The position numbers were made by a program, and so were the translations under genes. A stretch of DNA of 64,000 nt from Bacillota bacterium. Lineage in GTDB: Bacteria; Bacillota; Clostridia; Acetivibrionales; Acetivibrionaceae. Shown here in pieces: positions 1 through 7,841 of the stretch (its first letter is position 1; each line of letters starts with the position of its first letter). Under the pieces are notes generated by a model. It was not told the origin of the DNA. It saw only the letters and a program-made list of their open reading frames with translations, and searched no databases. The stretch spans positions 1 through 64,000 of the forward strand of contig JAEZUI010000270.1 in assembly GCA_023421115.1 (NCBI GenBank), read 5' to 3'.

Positions 1-282
1 TGTCCAAGTTACTGACAAATAGCCTGTCCGATAACACCCTACAACATAGTAAAAGCAAAGATAGTCTTCTACAACTAGCATACGATATCCAGCTTCCGCA
101 ATCATCTTGAGAGGTGGTACCATTCCCATTTCAGGGAAATTAGATAATTTTTTGATAGCATCAAGAATATGGTTTGTAACCCTTCTAGCTGAATTAGCGC
201 CTATTTTCATTTTGTGATAGGTAGCTATATCCCGTAGCTCCAATCGTGCTTCACTAAGTAATTTTACCTTGTAGTTAGTCAT
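1..282 (-). CDS. RelE/ParE-family toxin, 3' end beyond window or frameshifted
   Basis: The reverse strand from 282 reads as a RelE/ParE toxin, starting MTNYKVKLLSEARLELRDIA, with the family's N-terminal helices and a later GYRMLVVEDYLCFYYVV core strand. Such toxins inhibit growth (ribosome-dependent mRNA cleavage or gyrase poisoning) and are neutralised by the partner antitoxin. The ATG at 282 overlaps the antitoxin stop (275-277) by 8 bases, the usual arrangement of a co-translated pair. After the YYVV segment (below about position 40) the frame reads a sequence unlike the family, whereas a neighbouring frame gives VLSDRLFVSNLD, which fits the expected strand better. A frameshift near 38-42 is therefore possible. 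The gene continues past the window edge, so its end cannot be judged. Confidence 0.7.
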   Translation of the reverse strand, partial: MTNYKVKLLSEARLELRDIATYHKMKIGANSARRVTNHILDAIKKLSNFPEMGMVPPLKMIAEAGYRMLVVEDYLCFYYVVGCYRTGYLSVTWT

Positions 283-538
283 TATAAATCTCTTCTAACT
301 CGCAACGTACATCTTCAATAGTATGAGTTGGTGCCCCATTAAGTCGGTTGCGCTCAGCAAAAAGTAATTTCTGTAGAAGCTTCAACTCAGCTTCACGTCT
401 TTCATAAGATTCAATTGACATGAATACTGTCTCGCCTTCACCGTTGCGGGTTATATAAATGGGCTCATTTTTTTCAACTGTTAACTTAACAAGTTTATCA
501 TAATCATTTCTAAGCGCAGATGAAGATTTTATAAGCAT
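275..538 (-). CDS. Phd/YefM-family antitoxin
   Basis: This 87-residue protein has the Phd/YefM layout: an N-terminal segment with SSALRNDYDKLVKL, then EPIYITRNGEGETVFMSIESYE, the beta-strand and helix of the DNA-binding fold, and a C-terminal helical tail that would wrap the toxin. It should neutralise the overlapping ParE-like toxin and repress the operon. A strong ribosome site (GGAAGGGG) lies just upstream of the ATG at 538. It is first in the pair, as expected for Phd/ParE modules. The family call is clear; binding specificity cannot be read from sequence. Confidence 0.85.
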   Translation of the reverse strand: MLIKSSSALRNDYDKLVKLTVEKNEPIYITRNGEGETVFMSIESYERREAELKLLQKLLFAERNRLNGAPTHTIEDVRCELEEIYND

Positions 539-582
539 ATAAAAAAACCCCTTCCAAAATCACCAGTGATTTATTTAGTTAA

Positions 583-1204
583 TATTATACTATTATTTCT
601 TTATATTATCAACAGCAAGATTTTTTGGCTCCAACTAACATTGTTATATATATTCTTTATATGCTTTTATTTGTGACGTCTAATGGTTTTTTATTAAGTG
701 AAGAGAATCTTCCAGAAACTCAATTTGTTTTTTCACTACCTATAAATATAAAAAGATATATTATTGAAATACAAGGAATTATTTTAATTATGTCTATTCC
801 CTTTGTATTGGTTGGTTTTTTTGGTGGGATCTTTATAAAAAGTCTTTTAACTAGTTCAGATAAGTATACGGATAAGAATCTTGTCATTTTAATTTTAATT
901 TGTTCGTTAAGTATGTATGGCTTTATCAAACTTTTTTACAAGTTTTTATCCAAGACTTTATTTGGATGATGAGAAGAATCCAAAGAAAAAAAATTTATTG
1001 TCAGATATAAAAAGTTTAACAAAAGCTATTGTTGCATCAATTATACTATTTGGAGTTGAATTTACACTAAAAGATATGGGAATATATGTAATGTTGATAA
1101 ATATAGTGCCTTCTCTTCTTTTTTATGTAGTTTCAGTTTACATATTAAGTAGAAAAATTGCTGAACAAGATGTATTTTTTGATAAATTGCACAGAAGTAT
1201 TTGA
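583..1204 (+). pseudogene. frameshifted multi-pass membrane protein remnant
   Basis: Two adjoining reading frames encode one continuous hydrophobic protein. The first frame (open from 583; possible TTG start at 625) runs through two or three membrane segments to about 969. The second (+1 frame, to 1204) continues with DDEKNPKKKN, a cytoplasmic-looking basic segment, then two more membrane segments. Around 960 the first frame hits two stops (TGATGA) just where the second picks up, so a single-base change splits the gene. There is no ribosome site before 625 and the frame lacks an ATG, so the 5' end is probably also lost. The general look (LPIN motif, several helices) recalls ABC-2 type exporter permeases, but the family is not certain. 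Confidence 0.45.
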
Positions 1205-1255
1205 GTTATTATTTGTATATTGCACACTACCAAATGTAATTAATGGCGATATTTA

Positions 1256-1650
1256 GTGTACATTAGAATGAGTGATAAATACTATGCACTAGTTGAATAT
1301 GAAAAGAATCCTCTAAAAATTGTACCGTTTGAAGAGCCTAAAGATTTTAGTTTGTTGAAAGCAGCTGAAAGCTTTACAAAGGCCTTTACAAGGTTTCATG
1401 GCTTTACTCCTACAGATATCAGACAGAAAAAGGGAATACTCAAGTCCTTTAACAGGTTGAGAATTAAGCTGAAGGTAGAAGGCGGGAAACTATTGAATAT
1501 AGAATCACAGATTTGACCAATATACAGATTCTTGCAAAATCTAAGAAATTCTCTACTAGCCCACTAGAAGAAAACAATCGTGAAATTCCTAAATTCTGTA
1601 GAGAATGCATAGTAAAATATCGTGCCTCTTTTTCTTGCGAAGCAAGATAA
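1256..1650 (+). pseudogene. AraC-family regulator remnant with GyrI-like effector domain, frameshifted
   Basis: The first frame (1256-1516) carries AESFTKAFTRFHGFTPTDIR, the second helix-turn-helix of AraC-family activators, followed by the usual linker and KVEGG. The family then continues with a GyrI-like effector domain. Here that continuation is found only in the next frame from 1492: IEYRITDLTNIQILAKSKKF, then NNREIPKF, up to a stop at 1648-1650. A frameshift near 1490 and an early stop therefore inactivate the gene. The first half of the DNA-binding domain is also missing; the residues before AESF do not look like AraC. It is a decayed regulator next to another decayed gene. Confidence 0.7.
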
Positions 1651-1807
1651 GTCGAATCACTTTTACTCCGAAGGGCGTTTGATTCACCCCGTAACTAGTT
1701 CAAATTCTCTTAGCTTTGGAATTTAAATTCCTTGGAACAATATGGTTCGTATGCAAAATATATATACATATTATTGGTAGAGTCTTTTTAAAAATATGGT
1801 AATTTGA

Positions 1808-1847
1808 TATAATGCTTTGTGACGATAATAAAAGGGAGGCGTTTTAT
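1808..1847 (+). promoter_or_regulatory. -10 box and ribosome site of the dockerin gene
   Basis: A consensus TATAAT lies at 1808-1813 and an AGGGAGG ribosome site at 1833-1839, eight bases before the ATG at 1848. An earlier in-frame ATG at 1812 sits inside the -10 box and has no ribosome site, so it is not the start. No good -35 hexamer is visible at the normal spacing, which could mean activator dependence. Confidence 0.5.
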
Positions 1848-3869
1848 ATGAGGGGGAAAAACTTTGTCTTGATTGTGGTTATGATTTTCGTATTTATGCT
1901 ATCACAGGTTTTTAATGCGTCAGCTATATCACAGGATTCCAATCTTGAGCCAATAACTGATGTTAAGTCTGTTGCAGCAGGTTATGGTCATATGGTATTT
2001 GTAAAAAACGATGGTACTGTTTGGGCATGTGGACGAAATTCTTTAGGGGAGCTTGGAATTGGAGACACTAATTCGATAAATGCTGCTGAAAGGGTATTTG
2101 GTTTGTCTGACGTTATTGACGTTGCTGCAGGGGAAGACTTTTCTTTAGTTCTTCATAAAGACGGTACTGTATGGGCATGGGGGAATAATTACTTTGGACA
2201 AATAGGAGATGGCTCTTTAGGAGATGTTTTAAGAAATATTTACATCCAGACACCGACAAAAGTTTTGAATTTGGATAGTGTTACTGACATTGCAGCTGGT
2301 TCTTATCATTCAATAGCATTGAAAAATGACGGAACAGTATGGATGTGGGGAGGATTTGCTGAAATTAATAATTCTGAACCTCCTGAAGCAAAAGGTATCC
2401 CTACAAAGGTTGAAGGGTTGACAGACGTTGTTGCAATAGCATCTGGATATCATCATATTGTTGCACTAAAGTCTGATGGATCTGTATGGGCTATGGGGAA
2501 CAATCATATCGGACAATTGGGTATTGGTTCTTTTGAAGATAAATGGGAACCCGTTAAAGTTGAGGGCTTGAACGATATTGTTGGTATATTTGCAGGCGAG
2601 GATAATACTTTTGCCATAAAAAGTGATGGTACTGTATGGGCTTGTGGTGCGAATTTTTATGGTGAGTTTGGTACTGTTTCTTCTAAAGAGGTAAATATAC
2701 CGGTAAAAATAGAGGGCTTGGATGATGTTATTTGTGTTGCAGCTTGTTGGGAATCTATATCTATAGCAAAAAGTGACGGAACAATATGGTCTTTAGGTGA
2801 TAATTATAGTGGCCAGTTAGGCAATAATATAACTGAGGAAACTTATATTCCAGTTGAGGTGAAAGGTATTACCGACATAGTTTCAGTATCTGCCGGAAGT
2901 AGGTTCAAAATGGCAATCAATAGCAAAGGTGACCTTTTCACATGGGGAGATAATTGTGATGGTCAACTTAGTTTGGGTGAGGATATCAGAGAAGAGTTTT
3001 TTCCAAAACAAGCACTGGCTAATAACTCATATGATATATCTGATACTTCACTGAGGAATATATTTGTAAACGGTAGAGATATTGAGATGTTTTCTCCTGA
3101 AATATTACACTATAAAGTTAATTTTTCAGGGTGTCCAGATGTTATTCCATCTATTAATGTTGTACCTTCAAATCCTGATTCAAAAACAAAAGTGATTCAA
3201 GCTCCTAATATGCCAGGTACTGCTTTTATTGAAGTTGTTGCAGAAGATGGGATGGCAACAGAAACATATTCAGTAGAATTTGTTTTGGAGTCTGAAACTC
3301 CTATACCTATGCCAGCAACTCAAGTTGATGCAAGTATAGCAAGTAGAAGAGATAATGCAATTTCTGTTGTTGGATGCGTAACTAATGCAGTTGAAGAATA
3401 TATTTACATCAAAGTTTATAATTCAATAGATGAATTAATCTTTGACGGAAGGGACTTAATGGGAAGGGATGGAGATTATTATTATTTTTCAAAACGTTTA
3501 AAGGTGTCAGACGAAAATGGGGATATTTATTCAATATATCTTACAACAAAGGGTATAGAGGATACAGTAAAGTTAACATACAGTTATCATCTAGATACTT
3601 GTATCCCAAATCCAACAGCAACACCGACAACAACACCCACAGCAACTCCAACTCCAGTAAATGATATATTGAATGGAGATATAAATGGAAATGGAAATGT
3701 AGACGCGTTGGACTTTGCGTTATTTAGATTGTATTTACTTGGAAAGATTCAAACATTTACATATCCTTATGGACTTCAAGCAGCTGATGTTAATCATGAT
3801 GATATGGTAAACTCAATTGATTTTGCAATGTTAAGGGCCTATTTATTGGGAATGATTGATATTAAATAA
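1848..3869 (+). CDS. secreted RCC1-repeat protein with C-terminal type I dockerin
   Basis: This 673-residue protein begins MRGKNFVLIVVMIFVFMLSQ, a signal peptide ending near ASA. Then follow about seven RCC1-type repeats (recurring DGTVWAWG / GQLGIG / AAG-H-ALK), which should form a beta-propeller, over roughly residues 35-390. A cadherin-like beta-sandwich domain follows (SLRNIFVNG... ETYSVEF), then a further beta domain, a Thr/Pro linker, and a type I dockerin with two calcium loops (DINGNGNVDALD and DVNHDDMVNSID). Dockerins plug proteins into scaffoldin cohesins, so this one probably docks on a cellulosome. No catalytic domain is recognised; the propeller suggests a binding or structural role. 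It stands alone with its own promoter and terminator. Confidence 0.85.
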   Translation: MRGKNFVLIVVMIFVFMLSQVFNASAISQDSNLEPITDVKSVAAGYGHMVFVKNDGTVWACGRNSLGELGIGDTNSINAAERVFGLSDVIDVAAGEDFSLVLHKDGTVWAWGNNYFGQIGDGSLGDVLRNIYIQTPTKVLNLDSVTDIAAGSYHSIALKNDGTVWMWGGFAEINNSEPPEAKGIPTKVEGLTDVVAIASGYHHIVALKSDGSVWAMGNNHIGQLGIGSFEDKWEPVKVEGLNDIVGIFAGEDNTFAIKSDGTVWACGANFYGEFGTVSSKEVNIPVKIEGLDDVICVAACWESISIAKSDGTIWSLGDNYSGQLGNNITEETYIPVEVKGITDIVSVSAGSRFKMAINSKGDLFTWGDNCDGQLSLGEDIREEFFPKQALANNSYDISDTSLRNIFVNGRDIEMFSPEILHYKVNFSGCPDVIPSINVVPSNPDSKTKVIQAPNMPGTAFIEVVAEDGMATETYSVEFVLESETPIPMPATQVDASIASRRDNAISVVGCVTNAVEEYIYIKVYNSIDELIFDGRDLMGRDGDYYYFSKRLKVSDENGDIYSIYLTTKGIEDTVKLTYSYHLDTCIPNPTATPTTTPTATPTPVNDILNGDINGNGNVDALDFALFRLYLLGKIQTFTYPYGLQAADVNHDDMVNSIDFAMLRAYLLGMIDIK

Positions 3870-3934
3870 TTTTCAAAAATGCAGTAATAATAGTTTTATT
3901 GCTGTTGATTCTTGCTATTAATACATTATTAAAG

Positions 3935-3974
3935 TACAACTAGCCAAACTTAAGTCTAGCTAGTTGTATTTTTT
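3935..3974 (+). terminator. rho-independent terminator after the RCC1-dockerin gene
   Basis: A 10-bp perfect stem (TACAACTAGC at 3935-3944 and GCTAGTTGTA at 3959-3968) is followed directly by six Ts. It lies 66 bases after the stop codon. Confidence 0.85.
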
Positions 3975-4323
3975 GATGTTAAGGAAATTATGAGGTCAAT
4001 TGATACTTAAAATGTAGAACCCCTTAGTTTTTTTGCTTTTTACGAATCAAAAACTTAGTCTATTTAAGTTAGGATAAACTGAGTGCACGTTTTAACAAAG
4101 ACCTGCTATGAAGAAAAAACCATAAAGCATTTACCCATACGATTTTTACATACTGTTGAACATAACTGAGAGCTGGCTATGCCATTTTAATATATGCTTT
4201 ATATTATCTCTGGCAGATTTTCTTTAAAATAAAATAATTTTAAAATTATTTGTTACTTTTCTGAAAGTTAACAAGTATAAAGTATGTTATCATGATAATT
4301 AAAAATTGGGTGGTGATAATTAA

Positions 4324-4644
4324 GTGGAGAAAGAAACCATGTTAGTTTCAGATATTTTAAATGGTGATATAAAAGTGTTTGAAATGCTAAATGCTCGATA
4401 CATTTAACTTAAAAACTTCAAGACTTCTTCATTTTATTGGCGGACTACTTTTTTTGTAGCACGCTATAAAAGTATACCATATTTTTTGGTATACTTTCCA
4501 CATATCATTGGCTGTGTTTTTGCATTTGAATTTGGAATAATGACGGAAATCCAGCCCAACTTTATAACAACCTTGGACATTTGGTTTCATCACAATAGTA
4601 TTGGATATTGGTATCCCTATTCTTTTTTTGATATTACTTCATAG
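4324..4644 (+). pseudogene. possible remnant gene split by one stop codon
   Basis: A GTG at 4324 follows a GGGTGGTGAT ribosome-like site and opens a 27-codon frame ending at TAA (4405-4407). The same frame then stays open for a further 78 codons to 4642-4644, with a hydrophobic middle (IPYFLVYFPHIIGCVFAFEF). The good ribosome site and continuous frame suggest a small membrane protein gene interrupted by a nonsense codon. The first residues (LVSDILNGDIKVFEML) faintly recall sigma-factor N-termini, the rest does not. Family unknown; chance is possible in AT-rich DNA. Confidence 0.25.
4469..4497. repeat. 10-bp inverted repeat (AAAGTATACC / GGTATACTTT)
   Basis: Perfect arms at 4469-4478 and 4488-4497 are separated by nine bases. 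There is no T-run after it on either strand, so an operator or a decayed hairpin is as likely as a terminator. It lies inside the remnant frame at 4324-4644. Confidence 0.4.
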
Positions 4645-4673
4645 TAGAATAAATAAATCGTATAAAAATTCAT

Positions 4674-5312
4674 TTATACAATTTTATTTTTTATTGCATA
4701 TACAGCAAGTTGAACTCTATCTCTTAATTTTAGTTTAGTTAAAATATCAGCTATCAAATTTCTGACTCTTCCTTCACTTAAAAATAGCTCTTTAGACATT
4801 TCTTGTGTTGATTTTCCTTGTACAATATATCGTACAATTAAAATCTCCTTCTCACTTAAATCATGTTTGTATATATGTTGATTCTCTTCACTTACAGTAT
4901 CTTTCACGTCTGAAAGCATTTGAAATACATCATCATGAATTATCTTAAGGTTACTATGCACGTTTTTAATAGCATTTATCAGAATATCCGGTGTCACATC
5001 CTTTAATAAGTAACCGTCGGCACCATTAGATATAGCGGTTTTAAAACTTTCATCATTTGCGAATGTTGTTAAAATGATGATTTTTATAAAGCTATATTTT
5101 TCTTTAATAATTTTTGTAGCTTCAATACCATCACACTTTGGCATTTTTATGTCCATAAGGACTACATCTACATTGCCTTTTTCGCATAATTCAATAGTCT
5201 CATGCCCATCTCCAGCACAACCAACAATATTAATGCTTTCGTCACTATTTAGTCTATATTTTATACTTTCACGTAAGATTGTTTCATCGTCAGCAATAAC
5301 AACATTTATCAA
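4674..5312 (-). CDS. NarL/LuxR-family response regulator
   Basis: This 212-residue protein has a receiver domain (residues 1-120) with the acidic pair D8/D9, phospho-acceptor D54 in VLMDIKMP, and conserved T and K positions (LTTFA, YLLKD). A LuxR/NarL helix-turn-helix follows at about 148-205 (LSEKEILIVRYIVQGKSTQE). Its ATG overlaps the stop of the kinase gene (ATGA, 5309-5312), so the two are translationally coupled. It should bind DNA once phosphorylated by that kinase. The closest divergent target is the CXXX peptide locus starting at 7429, making it a candidate regulator of peptide production. Target choice is inferred from position only. Confidence 0.9.
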   Translation of the reverse strand: MINVVIADDETILRESIKYRLNSDESINIVGCAGDGHETIELCEKGNVDVVLMDIKMPKCDGIEATKIIKEKYSFIKIIILTTFANDESFKTAISNGADGYLLKDVTPDILINAIKNVHSNLKIIHDDVFQMLSDVKDTVSEENQHIYKHDLSEKEILIVRYIVQGKSTQEMSKELFLSEGRVRNLIADILTKLKLRDRVQLAVYAIKNKIV

Positions 5313-7045
5313 AATATCACCTCACTGTATTCTTTATGTACCTCTTTGCTCTCAGGTAAATCTACATTATTAGGTAATTCTATATCAATACTAAAACCTT
5401 CATCCTTTTTCGAACTTAGTTGAATCTTGCCATTTACCCCTGAAACATATTCCATAATTCTACTTAAGCCAAAATTCTTTTTTATTTTAGTGCACCCCTT
5501 ACCATCATCAACTATATTTAACTTAATCACGTCAATATCAAAATCAAGATTTATTTTAACTTGTTTTGCCTTTCCATGGCGAATAGAATTCGTAAGCGAC
5601 TCCTGGCATATTTTGCAAAAAAATGCGTCATAAATAGAACTGTTAGAAAGCTCCTTTTTATTACAAGTAAAATCAATTTTGAGACCTAAATCTGTATACT
5701 TTGAAAACAAATTATTTAATGATATGACTAAATCTTTGCCTTTTTGTTTTTCTACTTGGATATTTGTAATACCAGATACAAAAGATCTTAATTGCCTCAA
5801 TCCTTCTTTGGAAAGATTTAAAGATTCGAAGAACTTGCCTGTTGATGTACCTAGGAAATTTATATTAGCCTTTTCCATCTCATATAAACCCAGTTCAAGA
5901 TTTGCTTCTAATAAAGTTAATGTCCTCCCAAGATTATCATGCATTTCAACTGCTATTCGATCCCGTTCTTTAAACAAAGCCAATTTTTCAACTAATTGCC
6001 TATAACCAGAAACATCGTTAAATGAAAAAACCCTTCCAATTAACTTGTTTTTTAGGTCATAAATTGGTTTAGCATATGCAAAATAATATTTTTGTTCAGG
6101 TTCCATAATCTTAAATTCGCCATTTATATATTCATTTGTTCCAAATTCCATAGCGTCAAGTAACGTTGTACTAAATTCATTACAAACAATATTATTCCTT
6201 AGTTCACTGACAAAATTAGTAATCGGCTCGTTTATTAAGCTTTTTTTATTGTAGCAAAAGTTTAATAACAATGACTTATTCGTATACACTATATTATTAA
6301 ATGAATCAATTACTAAAATTGATTCATTCATATTTTGAGTTATTTCCTCGAGAGCAATAGGTATAATGTTTAGTAGCTTATATTTTCCTATGGCAATGGT
6401 TAAAAACATCATAGTAAAAGCAAAACATACTACTGTTAAATCAATTTTATGAAAATTTACTATACCACAGACCATCATTGCGTTAATAATAAAAGGGCAA
6501 ATAAAAGCAATTAGAATAAATAGCACCTGTTTTTGCATAGATTTTGGCTGATTGACCATATGTATTATTAACATAACACATCCTATTATGAAGTATAAAT
6601 ATGAAAGTATAGTTTCAATTACAAATAATACTCCATACTTAGTAAGGCCATAAAATTTAAATTCAATAAAGAAAAGATGATGTAATTCATTTGTCAGAAC
6701 CCCAATATAGCATAATGTTGACGGTATACCTAGTATAATTATTATATTTTTAAGCTTTTTTATGTTTTTTGCTGTATAAATATAACAAAATATTATGAAA
6801 AGAAGACCAGAATAACATATTGACAGATACTTCAAATATCCAAATAGAACAAATCCAGGTCTGTTAAGTGTAAGTACCTGCATAATGCCAAAGAATGTCC
6901 ATAATAATATATCTAATTGTAAAAGAACGAGTGAACACAATAATAAGCATCTCTTACATTTCGTTATTGAAAAAACAATAAGAGCTAATAGTAATAAGCC
7001 AATTACTGCTTGCAATATTACATTTGTAATATCTAATGAAGTCAT
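5309..7045 (-). CDS. membrane sensor histidine kinase (7TM / PAS / HisKA_3)
   Basis: This 578-residue kinase starts with seven or so membrane helices (residues about 8-225), like the 7TM histidine-kinase sensor module. A PAS-like domain follows (about 235-350, with IVYTNKS and GRVFSFNDVSGYR), then a HisKA_3 dimerisation domain with H369 in VEMHDNLGRT, and an HATPase_c domain (ESLTNSIRHG N-box; DDGKGC G-box). It should autophosphorylate on H369 and pass phosphate to the overlapping NarL-type regulator. The ATG at 7045 has a GGGATGG ribosome site. The operon is divergent from the CXXX peptide gene, so sensing of the peptide, of envelope stress or of population density is conceivable; the ligand is unknown. 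Confidence 0.9.
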   Translation of the reverse strand: MTSLDITNVILQAVIGLLLLALIVFSITKCKRCLLLCSLVLLQLDILLWTFFGIMQVLTLNRPGFVLFGYLKYLSICYSGLLFIIFCYIYTAKNIKKLKNIIIILGIPSTLCYIGVLTNELHHLFFIEFKFYGLTKYGVLFVIETILSYLYFIIGCVMLIIHMVNQPKSMQKQVLFILIAFICPFIINAMMVCGIVNFHKIDLTVVCFAFTMMFLTIAIGKYKLLNIIPIALEEITQNMNESILVIDSFNNIVYTNKSLLLNFCYNKKSLINEPITNFVSELRNNIVCNEFSTTLLDAMEFGTNEYINGEFKIMEPEQKYYFAYAKPIYDLKNKLIGRVFSFNDVSGYRQLVEKLALFKERDRIAVEMHDNLGRTLTLLEANLELGLYEMEKANINFLGTSTGKFFESLNLSKEGLRQLRSFVSGITNIQVEKQKGKDLVISLNNLFSKYTDLGLKIDFTCNKKELSNSSIYDAFFCKICQESLTNSIRHGKAKQVKINLDFDIDVIKLNIVDDGKGCTKIKKNFGLSRIMEYVSGVNGKIQLSSKKDEGFSIDIELPNNVDLPESKEVHKEYSEVIF

Positions 7046-7428
7046 AAAACCATCCCGTTCTTACATATAACTACAATGCACTTAACAAAACACATATAAT
7101 CTATATGAATTACATTACCATATATTTCACTAAATAACAATACCTTTCTAACTATACTAACCATTATAGTTGCCTATACATTGAGCATATTTCAAGTTTA
7201 GATCAAATACTTTTCACTAAACATACAGCTGTCTCCGTAATTACATTACAAATGTATGAATTTGTTTCGAAATGTGATAGTCGCTCAATGTTTAATGACA
7301 TATGCTTGATATAATGGTTTTATATAGCAAGTCAATTCTTATTATGATAATTTATCTACATAATAATTAAGGTTTACTAAAAAAAGAAGTCAAATAATAA
7401 TTGATTGATATTATAAGGAGGAATTTTT
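7046..7428. promoter_or_regulatory. divergent control region between kinase operon and CXXX peptide gene
   Basis: The 383-bp gap carries a TATAAT at 7310-7315 preceded by TG at the extended -10 position (7307-7308), about 115 bases before the precursor ATG. The -35 region at 17-bp spacing is poor, fitting an activated promoter. Upstream, at 7242-7256, is the inverted repeat TACATT-ACA-AATGTA, roughly 55-70 bases before the -10 box, a plausible site for the NarL-type regulator. A strong AAGGAGG ribosome site (7415-7421) serves the precursor. The binding role is inference. Confidence 0.45.
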
Positions 7429-7629
7429 ATGAAACGTTTATATTCAAAAAAAATTAATTCAACAAAGGAAAATGTTAGCGGTTATGGTTGTTTTTTGATT
7501 TGTACAAATAGTTGTAAAGGCGGCTGTGACAGAAAATGTGCAAGTAACTGTAATAGTACTTGTGCAATATTATGTTCTAGTACTTGTCGTACTGATTGTG
7601 TTACTAGTTGTAGAAAATATACATATTAG
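7429..7629 (+). CDS. CXXX-repeat RiPP precursor peptide
   Basis: This 66-residue peptide has a 20-residue basic, cysteine-free leader (MKRLYSKKINSTKENVSGYG) and a core in which cysteine occurs at positions 21, 25, 29 and so on every fourth residue to 61: eleven cysteines in perfect CXXX register, with small or polar residues between. A short RKYTY tail follows. This matches the CXXX-repeat peptides known from bioinformatics as targets of a dedicated radical SAM maturase, and such a maturase is the next gene. Thioether (Cys to carbon) crosslinks would be the expected type of product for SPASM radical SAM enzymes, but the chemistry is inferred. A metallothionein-like role is the alternative; the maturase, exporter and protease argue against it. 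Confidence 0.88.
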   Translation: MKRLYSKKINSTKENVSGYGCFLICTNSCKGGCDRKCASNCNSTCAILCSSTCRTDCVTSCRKYTY

Positions 7630-7709
7630 AATTAGGAATTAGTTGTAGTCATACATGTAAATAAAGCTTAAACTAGTAAATGCTTTTTAGTATAACCTTT
7701 TATTATTAT

Positions 7710-7763
7710 ACTGCACATGGGCATATAGTTTTATTATTTTACAATATGCCCTTTAAGTGCAGT
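7710..7763 (+). terminator. hairpin between precursor and maturase genes, probable attenuator
   Basis: Left arm ACTGCAC-AT-GGGCATAT (7710-7726) pairs with ATATGCCC-TTTAA-GTGCAGT (7744-7763): 8 bp plus 7 bp with a small internal loop. It is followed by TTATATT rather than a long T-run. It lies 80 bases after the precursor stop, where a leaky terminator or RNA-stabilising hairpin would give many precursor transcripts per maturase transcript. Confidence 0.55.
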
Positions 7764-7841
7764 TTATATTCGGATTATTAACATTTTAGATTATAAAATA
7801 GTAAGTTTGTGATGATTCAAATTGTTAAGGAGATGTAATAT

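Larger units (their letters stand above)
3975..4673. other. long intergenic region with one gene remnant
   Basis: Apart from the terminator before it and the split reading frame at 4324-4644, no gene, RNA or repeat is recognised here. It is strongly AT-rich and lies between a gene pointing right and a two-component operon pointing left that both end here, so no promoter is required for them. Confidence 0.4.

Noticed and set aside
1812..1847. Upstream ATG start for the RCC1-dockerin gene
   Set aside because: It overlaps the TATAAT box and has no ribosome site; the ATG at 1848 follows AGGGAGG and begins a proper signal peptide.
7429..7629. Metallothionein or SCIFF-type peptide
   Set aside because: The exact four-residue cysteine period and the neighbouring CXXX-type maturase, exporter and protease fit the CXXX-repeat class better; SCIFF peptides have a different, six-cysteine pattern.
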